Source: Garcia nutans (Eukaryota > Streptophyta > Magnoliopsida > Malpighiales > Euphorbiaceae). From it: DNA of 64,000 bases. Shown in pieces: positions 54,329 to 64,000 of this stretch. The position numbers and the translations under genes are program-made. Under the pieces are notes generated by a model that saw nothing but the letters and a program-made list of their open reading frames with translations, searched no databases and was not told where the DNA came from. Numbering within the stretch: position 1 is the first letter of the stretch; the number at the start of each line of letters is the position of its first letter. The stretch spans positions 45,136,001-45,200,000 of the forward strand of contig CANTUV010000035.1 in NCBI GenBank assembly GCA_947685225.1. Reading direction: 5' to 3'.

Positions 54329-55568
54329 TAATACCAATATAACATATAAACATACATTATAAAAATACTAACATATAATGACATATTAATTTGATGTACC
54401 GTTAGTTTCTTATCATGTTTTCCTTTTTAAATTGCATCTTTCACATATCTTAACAAATTTCATACAACATATACATATCATTTTCACCGACCCTAATTCA
54501 TCATTAATAATCACCATCAACATAGTAATACCCATATCATTATTACTAATCACATATCATATCATTATCACCAATCACCGATCCAACATTAATTCTCACA
54601 ATCAATATTTCAATGTACATATTACATATCATTTTATGTCATTATTTTATTCACAATACACAAATCATGAATCACATTTCCAACCAATTCAACCATAAAT
54701 CTCATTACTCGTTTGTTACAACATTTATATATCATATTGACAACAACGACAGACTCGGGCCCAAACGATACTAATATGCCATTCAATTTTCAGAGTAATG
54801 CTTTGGTTCAATCATCACATTTATCATTATCATAGACCCAACTAGGCTTCAAGGATTAGGTTCAACCAAGCTTCAAGGGGAGCAAAGCATGCTAAGCATC
54901 AACCCAACTTGGCTTCAAGAACCAATCCAACCTAGCTTCAAGGGTTGTAACATCTCAATTAGGCTTCAAGGACTTAGCCAACCTAACTTCAAGAGATTGT
55001 TACTATCATTAGGCATGCCACCAACAACAAACTCTGAAAATGGAATAACACATTAGTTACACAATTCATTTATTATCTCATTATCCATTTCATTCACAAT
55101 TGAATCATCATCTAGGCAAGCATGCCTCATTTATTACAATTGAATCATCATAGCCAATTACAATGGCTTCACATCACATTTGAAGTATCATAGTCAATCA
55201 CAATGGCTTCACCATTCATTTAATTCATCATCATATAAACAACATGTTCCTTTATAACATTTCAATCATTATTATCAACCATGATGATATCACATTTCAT
55301 CCTTTCTCAAGACACATTGATACCACTCATTAGTAAAACATTTATCATAATAAATTGCATTGCACATACCTTTTTGGATGATCCTCCTCTCTTCCACACT
55401 ATACAAGTTATAATATTAGTTACATTGTTCATATAACATACTACCATTCACATGATTCACAATGCATAACATAACATTGTTCATACATAATCATATGCAT
55501 CATCAAATGTGTGTTCATTCTCCACAAAACAAGAAGAGCAAAAGAACATCACAGTAGCCAACACACCC

Positions 55569-55825
55569 AAGGGACATGGCCAAGCTTGTGGCCGTGTCTC
55601 TCAACATCAATTCATACCGAGGCAGACACGGGCAAGAGGACACGGCCGTGTCTCTCAACAAAATTTAGGCAGTAGCAAACATGGGCAAGGGACACGGCCA
55701 AGCTTGTGGCCGTGTCTCTCCAAAATCCATCCAACACGGCCAAACTTCCCTCAACTTGGCCGTGTCTCCCAAAATTAATAGGTCTTGGCCGTGTTCCATT
55801 CTTATTTTGGCCGTGTCTCACATAA
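55569..55825. repeat. GACACGG palindrome array, non-autonomous LTR
   Basis: Modules such as GACACGGCC-aagcttgt-GGCCGTGTC (about 55696-55721). Repeated at 61535-61790 in the other LTR. Overlapping ORFs here (55509-55908) are array artefacts. Confidence 0.8.
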
Positions 55826-56660
55826 ACAAAACCCTAAGTGTGGCCAAACTTCTTTCAATGGCATTTAAACACATTATACACAACACAACTTCATTCAAAT
55901 GCTATTAAACCATGTCATTAACACTTATTTAGCATGTTAATCACAATATTACACATTAACAACACATTGAATCATCTACCATTTCAAAACCCTAAGACCA
56001 TCATCACTCTTGATATTTCACTATCCAAATCCACTTAACTTACCATCTTCACAACAAAACCAACACCAATTCAATCCTTTAGCTTACAATCAATTTCAAT
56101 ACTTGTAAACACATCTATAACACACCAAATCATAAAATTAATTAATCACAATTTATCTCAAACACCACTTCAAAAATTAACAAGGAAAAACAAGTGAGTA
56201 CTTACCTCAATTGAAGAAATTTCACCAATCTCTAACTTAATCCTTAGCTTCCTCCTTCAATTTGATGTTAGGATTTAGAAGACCTCTCTTGCTCTCTCTT
56301 TCCCTTTGATAGCCGGCCACACCAACAAAGAAGAGAGAAAAACAATACAAATTCAACTTCTCTTCTTCTTTAAATAAACACCAAGCAATTTAACCAAGCA
56401 ATTACCTAATTGCCCTCAATCATTAAACTTAACCTTTGTCTCTTATATGCCCATTTAGGTAATTTCACTTCTCACAATTAAAATATCCTCTTACCTTGAC
56501 TTCTCATTTGACCAACTTATATGTTATATATATTACAATATACACAACATATACATTCTCTTAACACACTCTCATTTCCTTTGCAAATACATATATACAT
56601 TTAATTCAAATCAAAACAACAATTGTATCCAACTTCTAGGGCACCCATTGGGATATTACA

Positions 56661-56695
56661 ATTCTCTCCCCCTTAAATAATTTCGTCCTCGAAAG
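56661..56695 (-). other. Polypurine tract and 3' block, non-autonomous element
   Basis: On the minus strand TCGAGGACGAA is followed by AAGGGGGAGAAT, then the LTR at 56660. It is the same arrangement as at 21005-21040 in the complete chromovirus. Confidence 0.9.
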
Positions 56696-59600
56696 TATCG
56701 TAACAATTCATTCTTAACAAAATACTATCTTAACTTCCATATGAAGTTAATTAAATTCTTAAGTTATTATATTATCAAATCATACAACTTCAATTCTCCT
56801 CTTTAGAATCAACCACCTTCTTTAAATTTCATAACTCGTCATTCTATATGTTTATATATCTTATTACTTCCTTGATCAAACATTCAAAAGAACTCATTAC
56901 ATTTCCTATTAATATCTTAATACAAAAATCAGATCATTTATAACACACTTATACCTCGTTCAATTATTATATTTCATATATTTTGTTCCTTCACCCCATT
57001 GATATTACTATCTTAACTTTAACCTTAGAAACCATTGGTTAATATCTGAGCATTAATTATCCCGTCATCACAATCACTATCCAAATAGACATTTATCAAT
57101 CCTCAATTGATAACAGGTTCCTTATTTTACATAAATAGAGTTACTTCTTTAGCATGCTATTCACTTAACTTACGTATTAATACATTACCTTTCAACTTAT
57201 TTTATAAATAACCAAATCTTTTCCCTTTACATCATGATTTATAATTACTATAACCCCCCTTTTATTCATATCCAATCGTACTTTAAAATTTACATCATAT
57301 ACATCATCATGTAAATAATTACATTCTTGGTACAACTATACACATTAAATCTCAATAATGATTCATATTCTTAGCCAAGACCAGATCAATTGATCTATCT
57401 ATCACAATATACTCACATTCCAATCTTGTTCAATTCCAACCAACCATTAATTTATCCAAATTCGTCATAAAAATTCACAATATTCATATATGTATATATA
57501 ACCTAATTCCATTAGGACAAACTTATATACAATTCTTGATCTCTTCCGATTCATATTCAATCAAATTATCATGATAACCAATCATTTCAAATTATCTTAA
57601 TATCATTCTCACCAATTCTCATAATAATTTTATACTATATTTACTATCAATAGTTCTTTCACTTAAATCTCAAGTCCATTCATTTATTCATTACATACCA
57701 TAAACATATTTAGTATAACTTTCAGTCATATTACCCATAACTCAACACATTTCCATAATTTCCTTTTCCCTTTTTATCTTCATAATTATAACCAATTTCT
57801 TATCATAAAATGATAAGATACAACTTTATCAATCATAATTTTTAACTATACTTTTCCAACAAAATTTTCAATCATATGCAATTCTTATTCAATTTCTATT
57901 CGTCACTTCATTTCTAATCCATTTACAATCTCTTATAATATATATATTTACATAGAACTTTTCATTTGTGAATACTTTAGAACTCTAAATATCACATGAT
58001 CATCAAGTTCAATGCTCATCATAACAATTTCCACTATCCAATACTATTCAAGTTCATTCCATACTCACTTCCATCACATAATCCACTTAGCTTTACATAA
58101 TTCAAAACCTAATCTCTCTTAAGTCCAATAAGACATACAACATCGTTTCCATATCACTAATTCCATAATAACACCACATACATTTTCATAGGTCACCCTC
58201 ATAATGTGATTCACACATTTATTTATATATATAATTTTATTCACATTGAAAGTTCAATTCACATACCATATACTTGTATACACTTAATTAGATGCTCTTA
58301 TTTATCATACATTCAACACAAATTTTCCTTTATAACTGTAACAACCGTCCCAGTCCACCTGCTGAGCCATTCCTATCCGGAGAAACCCTCAGGGCCTCTG
58401 GGCTGGGCTGCTACAGTACTAAACTACTCTCACGGCCTTCCAACAGAATTCGCTTATTTGACTTACACCCAAGACACATGAGTGCAAGTCGCCTTTCTAG
58501 ATTGAACACCTGATCTCCCCCTTAAGAGAGTCAGCGAAAATCATCCAGTACCAAATCTTCCAATATGATATAAAATATTGATTCACATAACACACACATA
58601 TATATACATTCTAACTATAATAGCACTTTACATCCATCTTAACCACATTCCCAATGTAACATCTTTTTCACTTTCATCTTTAAAATCATTTAATATATTT
58701 CCATATCCACTTTTACCCCTTTTTAATATAGTGACTTAAAATAGCTCATCTTCATTTGCTTATTCACTTCCCTTTTCACTTCAAGACAAATTTTCATACT
58801 ATCAATCACATTACCCAATTCATAATACTTTCATATGCAATATTAGTCATTTCATCTAACTCATGTATGGTATATACACTAAACCATCAACATCCAAATA
58901 ATCTTTATCAAATTCCATTAAAACTTTAACTTTTCAACTTACTACTTCACTTAAACTTTAATTTGCCAAACTCATTTTTTCTTAATATTACGTTAAAAAC
59001 ATCTTATAGATGTATATCACAAAACAACATCAAAACATATAATTCTCCCCAATTATTAAGCTCATTTTAAAGAGAATCACAAATATCACATATTATCACC
59101 ATTACCATGAGCTTTCACAATATCCAAGCATCTCACATTTCTAACATTGAATTCACAATATTTGCATTACAATAAAAATACCAATTTATATCCTTACTCA
59201 ACCAATATCATCTCTTTTTCCTTTAAACAAAACCTTAACTTTACATATCCATTTGTTTTCTATTCAACATATATATATCACTCACATAAATATACACATG
59301 TACATTACATCCAATCAGATACACACTGAGCCCAATAACTTCTATACACTTTCCAAGTCTAGTTATCACAATTCCCAGTTTCTTAAACCAACGTTACTCA
59401 ATCCAATTTTCACTATCAATTTATCACACGACCTGACTTTGCACAAGTTGTCAATGCAAGCATAATCATCCTCAACATTCATAGGCAAGTAATTATATAG
59501 ATTCAAACATGCAATACAATACGTACATTACATTTTCAAGTGATCAACTCAGTCTTTGATCATTATCATATTACATCACATTATCACATTTGATTCACAA

Positions 59601-59918
59601 TGTTTGCATTAAAACAACCATGCAAACAACACCATTATATTTCCTTACATTAACCAATATTTTTATTTTATTTTAGTTTTCATATCATTTCTTTCTCTAG
59701 CTTTACATTCATGTAAAACATCATTCACACACTAGCATCCATCTCATATACCACAGATATTCTACAATTCATATAATGCCACATTCGAGACCAACCTAGG
59801 TATCAATGCATATACATGTATTACCAATTTCATTTCAAAACTCTTCTTTTTAATTTCCTTTTTGTTTTTCAAAACTTTCTCTTTTTAATTTCACTTAGGC
59901 CGAGAATCTCGAACCTAA
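56696..59918 (-). other. Non-coding internal region of the non-autonomous element
   Basis: About 3.2 kb with no recognisable gag, protease, RT, integrase or chromodomain in any frame. The plus strand is very poor in G, so the element's sense strand is very poor in C. One patch (about 58340-58540) is clearly richer in G+C and contains a GGGGGAGATCAGG purine run on the minus strand. ORFs here are short and not conserved. Confidence 0.7.
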
Positions 59919-59930
59919 GCTCTGATACCA
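59919..59930 (-). other. Primer-binding site, initiator tRNA-Met
   Basis: GCTCTGATACCA on the plus strand, reverse complement of TGGTATCAGAGC, seven bases from the 5' LTR. The next bases of the leader (GAGATTCTCG on the minus strand) resemble the leader at 16209-16222. Confidence 0.92.
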
Positions 59931-59937
59931 AAATAAT

Positions 59938-62626
59938 TGTAACACCCCGATACCCTATATAAGTACTGTACATATACCTAGTATACATACAGTAAGTATA
60001 TAAAGTATAAAGATGCCACTTGATGTTATTTTTTTAAAAACCTGCAACCGAGTTCAAACCATATTACGTTAATTTAAATATCATTTACAAAATCATTGTC
60101 TTAATTAAAACTCCATTTATACATATAAATATTCACTCATCAGAAATACATCATACTTAAAATTTAACATGTATGCATTACCCTCTAGTTGGTCTCGACA
60201 AACTCTTACTCTTCTTGTGGCGAAACAAAAGACTTCATATCTTCCACCAAGATACCTGCGCGATTATACATCCGCGCTAAGCTCGAGAGCTTAGTAATAC
60301 CAATATAACATATAAACATACATTATAAAAATACTAACATATAATGACATATTAATTTGATGTACCGTTAGTTTCTTATCATGTTTTCCTTTTTAAATTG
60401 CATCTTTCACATATCTTAACAAATTTCATACAACATATACATATCATTTTCACCGACCCTAATTCATCATTAATAATCACCATCAACATAGTAATACCCA
60501 TATCATTATCACTAATCACATATCATATCATTATCACCAATCACCGATCCAACATTACTTCTCACAATCAATATTTCAATGTACATATTACATATCATTT
60601 TATGTCATTATTTTATTCACAATTCACAAATCATGAATCACATTTCCAACCAATTCAACCATAAATCTCATTACTCGTTTGTTACAACATTTATATATCA
60701 TATTGACAACAACGACAGACTCGGGCCCAAACGATACTAATATGCCATTCAATTTTTAGAGTAATGCTTTGGTTCAATCATCACATTTATCATTATCATA
60801 GACCCAACTAGGCTTCAAGGATTAGGTTCAACCAAGCTTAAAGGGGAGCAAAGCATGCTAAACATCAACCCAACTTGGCTTCAAGAACCAATCCAACCTA
60901 GCTTCAAGGGTTGTAACATCTCAATTAGGCTTCAAGGACTTAGCCAACCTAACTTCAAGAGATTGTTACTATCATTAGGCATGCCACCAACAACAAACTC
61001 TGAAAATGGAATAACACATTAGTTACACAATTCATTTATTATCTCATTATCCATTTCATTCACAATTGAATCATCATCTAGGCAAGCATGCCTCATTTAT
61101 TACAATTGAATCATCATAGCCAATTACAATGGCTTCACATCACATTTGAAGCATCATAGTCAATCACAATGGCTTCACCATTCATTTAATTCATCATCAT
61201 ATAAACAACATGTTCCTTTATAACATTTCAATCATTATTATCAACCATGATGATATCACATTTCATCCTTTCTCAAGACACATTGATACCATTCATTAGT
61301 AAAACATTTATCATAATAAATTGCATTGCACATACCTTTTTGGATGATCCTCCTCTCTTCCACACTATACAAGTTATAATATTAGTCACATTGTTCATAT
61401 AACATACTACCATTCACATGATTCACAATGCATAACATAACATTGTTCATACATAATCATATGCATCATCAAATGTGTGTTCATTCTCCACAAAACAAGA
61501 AGAGCAAAAGAACATCACAGTAGCCAACACACCCAAGGGACATGGCCAAGCTTGTGGCCGTGTCTCTCAACATCAATTCATACCGAGGCAGACACGGGCA
61601 AGAGGACACGGCCGTGTCTCTCAACAAAATTTAGGCAGTAGCAAACATGGGCAAGGGACACGGCCAAGCTTGTGGCCGTGTCTCTCCAAAATCCATCCAA
61701 CACGGCCAAACTTCCCTCAACTTGGCCGTGTCTCCCAAAATTAATAGGTCTTGGCCGTGTTCCATTCTTATTTTGGCCGTGTCTCACATAAACAAAACCC
61801 TAAGTGTGGCCAAACTTCTTTCAATGGCATTTAAACACATTATACACAATACAACTTCATTCAAATGCTATTAAACCATGTCATTAACACTTATTTAGCA
61901 TGTTAATCACAATATTACACATTAACAACACATTGAATCATCTACCATTTCAAAACCCTAAGACCATCATCACTCTTGATATTTCACTATCCAAATCCAC
62001 TTAACTTACCATCTTCACAACAAAACCAACACCAATTCAATCCTTTAGCTTACAATCAATTTCAATACTTGTAAACACATCTATAACACACCAAATCATA
62101 AAATTAATTAATCACAATTTATCTCAAACACCACTTCAAAAATTAACAAGGAAAAACAAGTGAGTACTTACCTCAATTGAAGAAATTTCACCAATCTCTA
62201 ACTTAATCCTTAGCTTCCTCCTTCAATTTGATGTTAGGATTTAGAAGACCTCTCTTGCTCTCTCTTTCCCTTTGATAGCCGGCCACACCAACAAAGAAGA
62301 GAGAAAAACAATACAAATTCAACTTCTCTTCTTCTTTAAATATCCACCAAGCAATTTAACCAAGCAATTACCTAATTGCCCTCAATCATTAAACTTAACC
62401 TTTGTCTCTTATATGCCCATTTAGGTAATTTCACTTCTCACAATTAAAATATCCTCTTACCTTGACTTCTCATTTGACCAACTTATATGTTATATATATT
62501 ACAATATACACAACATATACATTCTCTTAACACACTCTCATTTCCTTTGCAAATACATATATACATTTAATTCAAATCAAAACAACAATTGTATCCAACT
62601 TCTAGGGCACCCATTGGGATATTACA
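59938..62626 (-). mobile_element. 5' LTR of the non-autonomous element
   Basis: Near-identical to 53972-56660, the same length, same modules (double hairpin about 60258-60294; GACACGG array 61535-61790). Confidence 0.93.
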
Positions 62627-62633
62627 GTTGGCT

Positions 62634-62755
62634 TTTTGAACCTTTTTGGGTTTTCTTTTCTTGTTTCTTTTCTCTTTTTTTTTCTCTTCTTTTTTCTTTT
62701 CTTTTGTCTTTTTTGTTTTCTTTTCTTCTTTTTCTTTTTTTTTTTTTTGGGTTTA
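62634..62755 (-). repeat. Purine-rich tract (sense strand) of element B
   Basis: T/C-only on the plus strand, collinear with 43430-43560 in A and 5112-5234 in reverse. Confidence 0.75.
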
Positions 62756-62894
62756 GCTCTAAAAGAGTTGTCTTGTTTGTACCAACTTGGGCTTCCAATA
62801 ATGGATAAGTGGAGTAACATAAATCTTCTTCAATTGGGATAAATTATTTGTCACTCTAATGATGATGTTATTTTGATATATTAGAGATATTAAG

Positions 62895-63005
62895 GGAACT
62901 TCAACTACCCTTATGGTCTTGAATACTTCAAGTACCCTTATGGTCTTGAAAACATCAACTATCTTCATGGTCTTGAGAACTTCAACTATCTTCATGATCT
63001 TGACC
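62895..63005 (-). repeat. Short tandem repeat, about five units, element B
   Basis: Units of about 27 bases with 'atggtcttga' (plus strand). The array at 4895-4976 has three and that at 43710-43790 has about three. Confidence 0.7.
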
Positions 63006-63588
63006 AATCATTGCTTTCTTTGATCTTCTTGCCTCTTTATCTTAGTGATCATAAGACTTGTCAAAAGTATCACAACAGCTCAGGGTAGATTATTAGGGTT
63101 TTTTAAGCTAATGAAAAGAAAGCTAAAATTTTATGAAGGCTCAAAGGAACAACTAGGGATTAATATTTAATAGGGTGGATACTAGTTGTTGGCTAGTCAA
63201 ACAATGCCTAGATCATCTCTCCCTTAAATAAGTAGAGTTCAATTTCACCTCAAAAATTTGTCAAAGCATGTTCTAAGACTGACTAGGACCTAGACAAAGG
63301 TAATTATGCAGGAGCCCTCTCTAAGTAAGCATACACAACTCAATGCTATAGAGCGATTCCCTCATCTAGTAAAGTCATTCAAGTCATGATGCTTAGACAC
63401 ATTAATTTATAAACATCAAGCTAAATTCCTCATCGATTGAGCACCAAAATGAACAAAGACCAACAAGATTTTGATGAAAGTAATTTATTCAAGCAACTTT
63501 AGATTTGAAAAACAAGATTGTTCCAATTTAAATATTAAAGAAAGTAAAATTGAAAAGCAACATTCAAGCTAAGGAAAGTTCGTTGAGT
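63006..63588 (-). other. Element B 3' untranslated region after gag
   Basis: Non-coding. Collinear with 43800-44171 plus 45923-46146 of A, and it gives the empty-site sequence for the solo LTR in A. Confidence 0.7.
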
Positions 63589-64000
63589 TTAAGCTTCTTT
63601 TCCCTTCACATCTTTAGTATTTCCATCTTGAAAGGATGATAAAACAAAATCTTCTTCCAATCTTTTTCCCACCATGAAGGTTGCTGGTGGAGGTACTCTT
63701 CCGAGCTTAGGCAAAGGGTTGTTCTTGCTATTGGGCTTATCCGGCTCGGGTAGCTTACCACTGTCGATTAAATCTTGGATCTCATGCCTTAGATGAGCAC
63801 ATTTATCTGTTTTAGGTCCTCGCATTTGATGAAATTGACAGAAGGCCTCGGTATTAAAGTTTGGTGGCAATGGATTATGTAACGGTCGAGGAGCGAACAG
63901 TTGTAACAACCCTTTCATTTGCAGCTTGCTAAAAACCCAAGATAGAAGTTTCCCCAATTCTGAGAATTATCTTTTATTTCCTTGACCGGTTACATTAATA
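63589..64000 (-). pseudogene. Gag of element B, C-terminal part
   Basis: An open frame of 122 residues (63589-63957) matches the end of element A gag (LSWVFSKLQMKGLLQ, FCQFHQMRGPKTDKCAHLRH, PPPATFMVGKRLEEDFVLSS, KGKEA). The zinc-knuckle histidine of the GH motif is replaced by proline. Just upstream, a TAA (about 63968 in plus coordinates) interrupts the frame. The N-terminal part is off-window. No protease follows the stop. Confidence 0.75.

Larger units (their letters stand above)
53972..56660 (-). mobile_element. 3' LTR of the non-autonomous element
   Basis: TGTAACACCCC...GGATATTACA on the plus strand. It contains the double hairpin (54292-54328), 'cgggcccaaac' (54757-54767), a repeat slot (54836-55010), the GACACGG array (55569-55825) and TTAAATA, a reverse TATA-like box (56370-56376). 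Confidence 0.93.
53972..62626 (-). mobile_element. Non-autonomous chromovirus-derived element (LARD-like)
   Basis: Two LTRs of equal length (53972-56660 and 59938-62626, 2689 bases each, about 15 single-base differences by eye) flank 3.28 kb without gag or pol. It is flanked by GTTGG (53967-53971 and 62627-62631) and inserted in the 3' region of element B. The initiator-Met primer-binding site, the short leader next to it and the TCGAGGACGAA plus polypurine block are kept from the autonomous chromovirus type; the middle is replaced by AT-rich DNA. It must have been copied by proteins supplied in trans. Confidence 0.92.
48893..64000 (-). mobile_element. Element B: gag-only Tat-type retrotransposon, 5' part off-window
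   Basis: 3' LTR (48893-51076), polypurine tract, non-coding 3' region with tandem arrays, antisense ORF, inserted non-autonomous chromovirus (53972-62626, TSD GTTGG), then the rest of the 3' region and the C-terminal part of gag (63589 onward). It is collinear with element A and has no pol between gag and polypurine tract. It is inserted in the 5' LTR of A. The rest of gag and the 5' LTR lie right of the window. Confidence 0.82.

Noticed and set aside
54432..54698. 88-residue ORF repeated at 60398-60664
   Set aside because: LTR sequence with low-complexity His/Ile/Thr composition, duplicated only because both LTRs carry it.
58206..58513. Two overlapping ORFs over the GC-richer patch
   Set aside because: Short, in different frames, antisense to the element and without recognisable domains. 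The patch itself is kept as a finding.
1..64000. Host protein-coding genes, tRNA or rRNA genes
   Set aside because: Every segment with recognisable coding or structure belongs to a retrotransposon. tRNA-like matches are only primer-binding sites.

Overview
This window is a block of nested LTR retrotransposons from a plant nuclear genome, most likely a eudicot (inference). I see no host gene, rRNA, tRNA, CRISPR array or bacterial-type operon. The evidence is Ty3/gypsy chromovirus (Tekay/Del-type), Ty3/gypsy Tat-type and Ty1/copia Sirevirus-type coding sequence, TG...CA long terminal repeats, target-site duplications (TSDs), primer-binding sites and polypurine tracts, all in AT-rich DNA.

Left part (1-30,628). 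The oldest layer is a degraded Tat-type 5' LTR, of which 30,179-30,628 remains. A chromovirus-type LTR (28,431-30,178) sits in it. A Sirevirus-like copia element, whose right part fills 9,670-28,430, appears to have inserted into that LTR. The copia element was then hit by a solo chromovirus LTR (10,197-12,719), by a complete and very young chromovirus (13,735-23,490, TSD AACAA), and by a plus-strand Tat-type element (4,573-9,669). The Tat element was in turn hit by a minus-strand Tat LTR (1-4,572), which holds a solo chromovirus LTR (56-2,779, TSD AAATT).

Right part (30,629-64,000). The old plus-strand Tat element continues with primer-binding site, broken gag, protease and the start of reverse transcriptase. 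It is split by a solo Tat LTR (32,968-36,838, TSD ATACC) that itself holds a solo chromovirus LTR (33,155-35,495, TSD TTTTA). Its RT stops at 38,490. Two minus-strand Tat-type elements follow, A (38,546-48,892) and B (48,893 to beyond the end), B inserted in A's 5' LTR. A and B have gag but no pol where their sequence is visible, which is the TR-GAG type of non-autonomous element. A is interrupted by an unclassified solo LTR (44,172-45,922, TSD ATAAA). B is interrupted by a non-coding chromovirus derivative with two equal-length LTRs (53,972-62,626, TSD GTTGG).

Most unusual observations: (1) the 3' non-coding region of the Tat/TR-GAG elements carries arrays of short stem-loops whose stems change in a compensatory way; (2) chromovirus LTRs carry a two-hairpin module whose arms co-vary between subfamilies; (3) palindromic GACACGGCC/GGCCGTGTC modules occur in the chromovirus LTRs and in an apparently unrelated LTR; (4) an antisense ORF recurs in the gag-only elements; (5) the chromovirus has near-identical LTRs although its pol is broken at three places.
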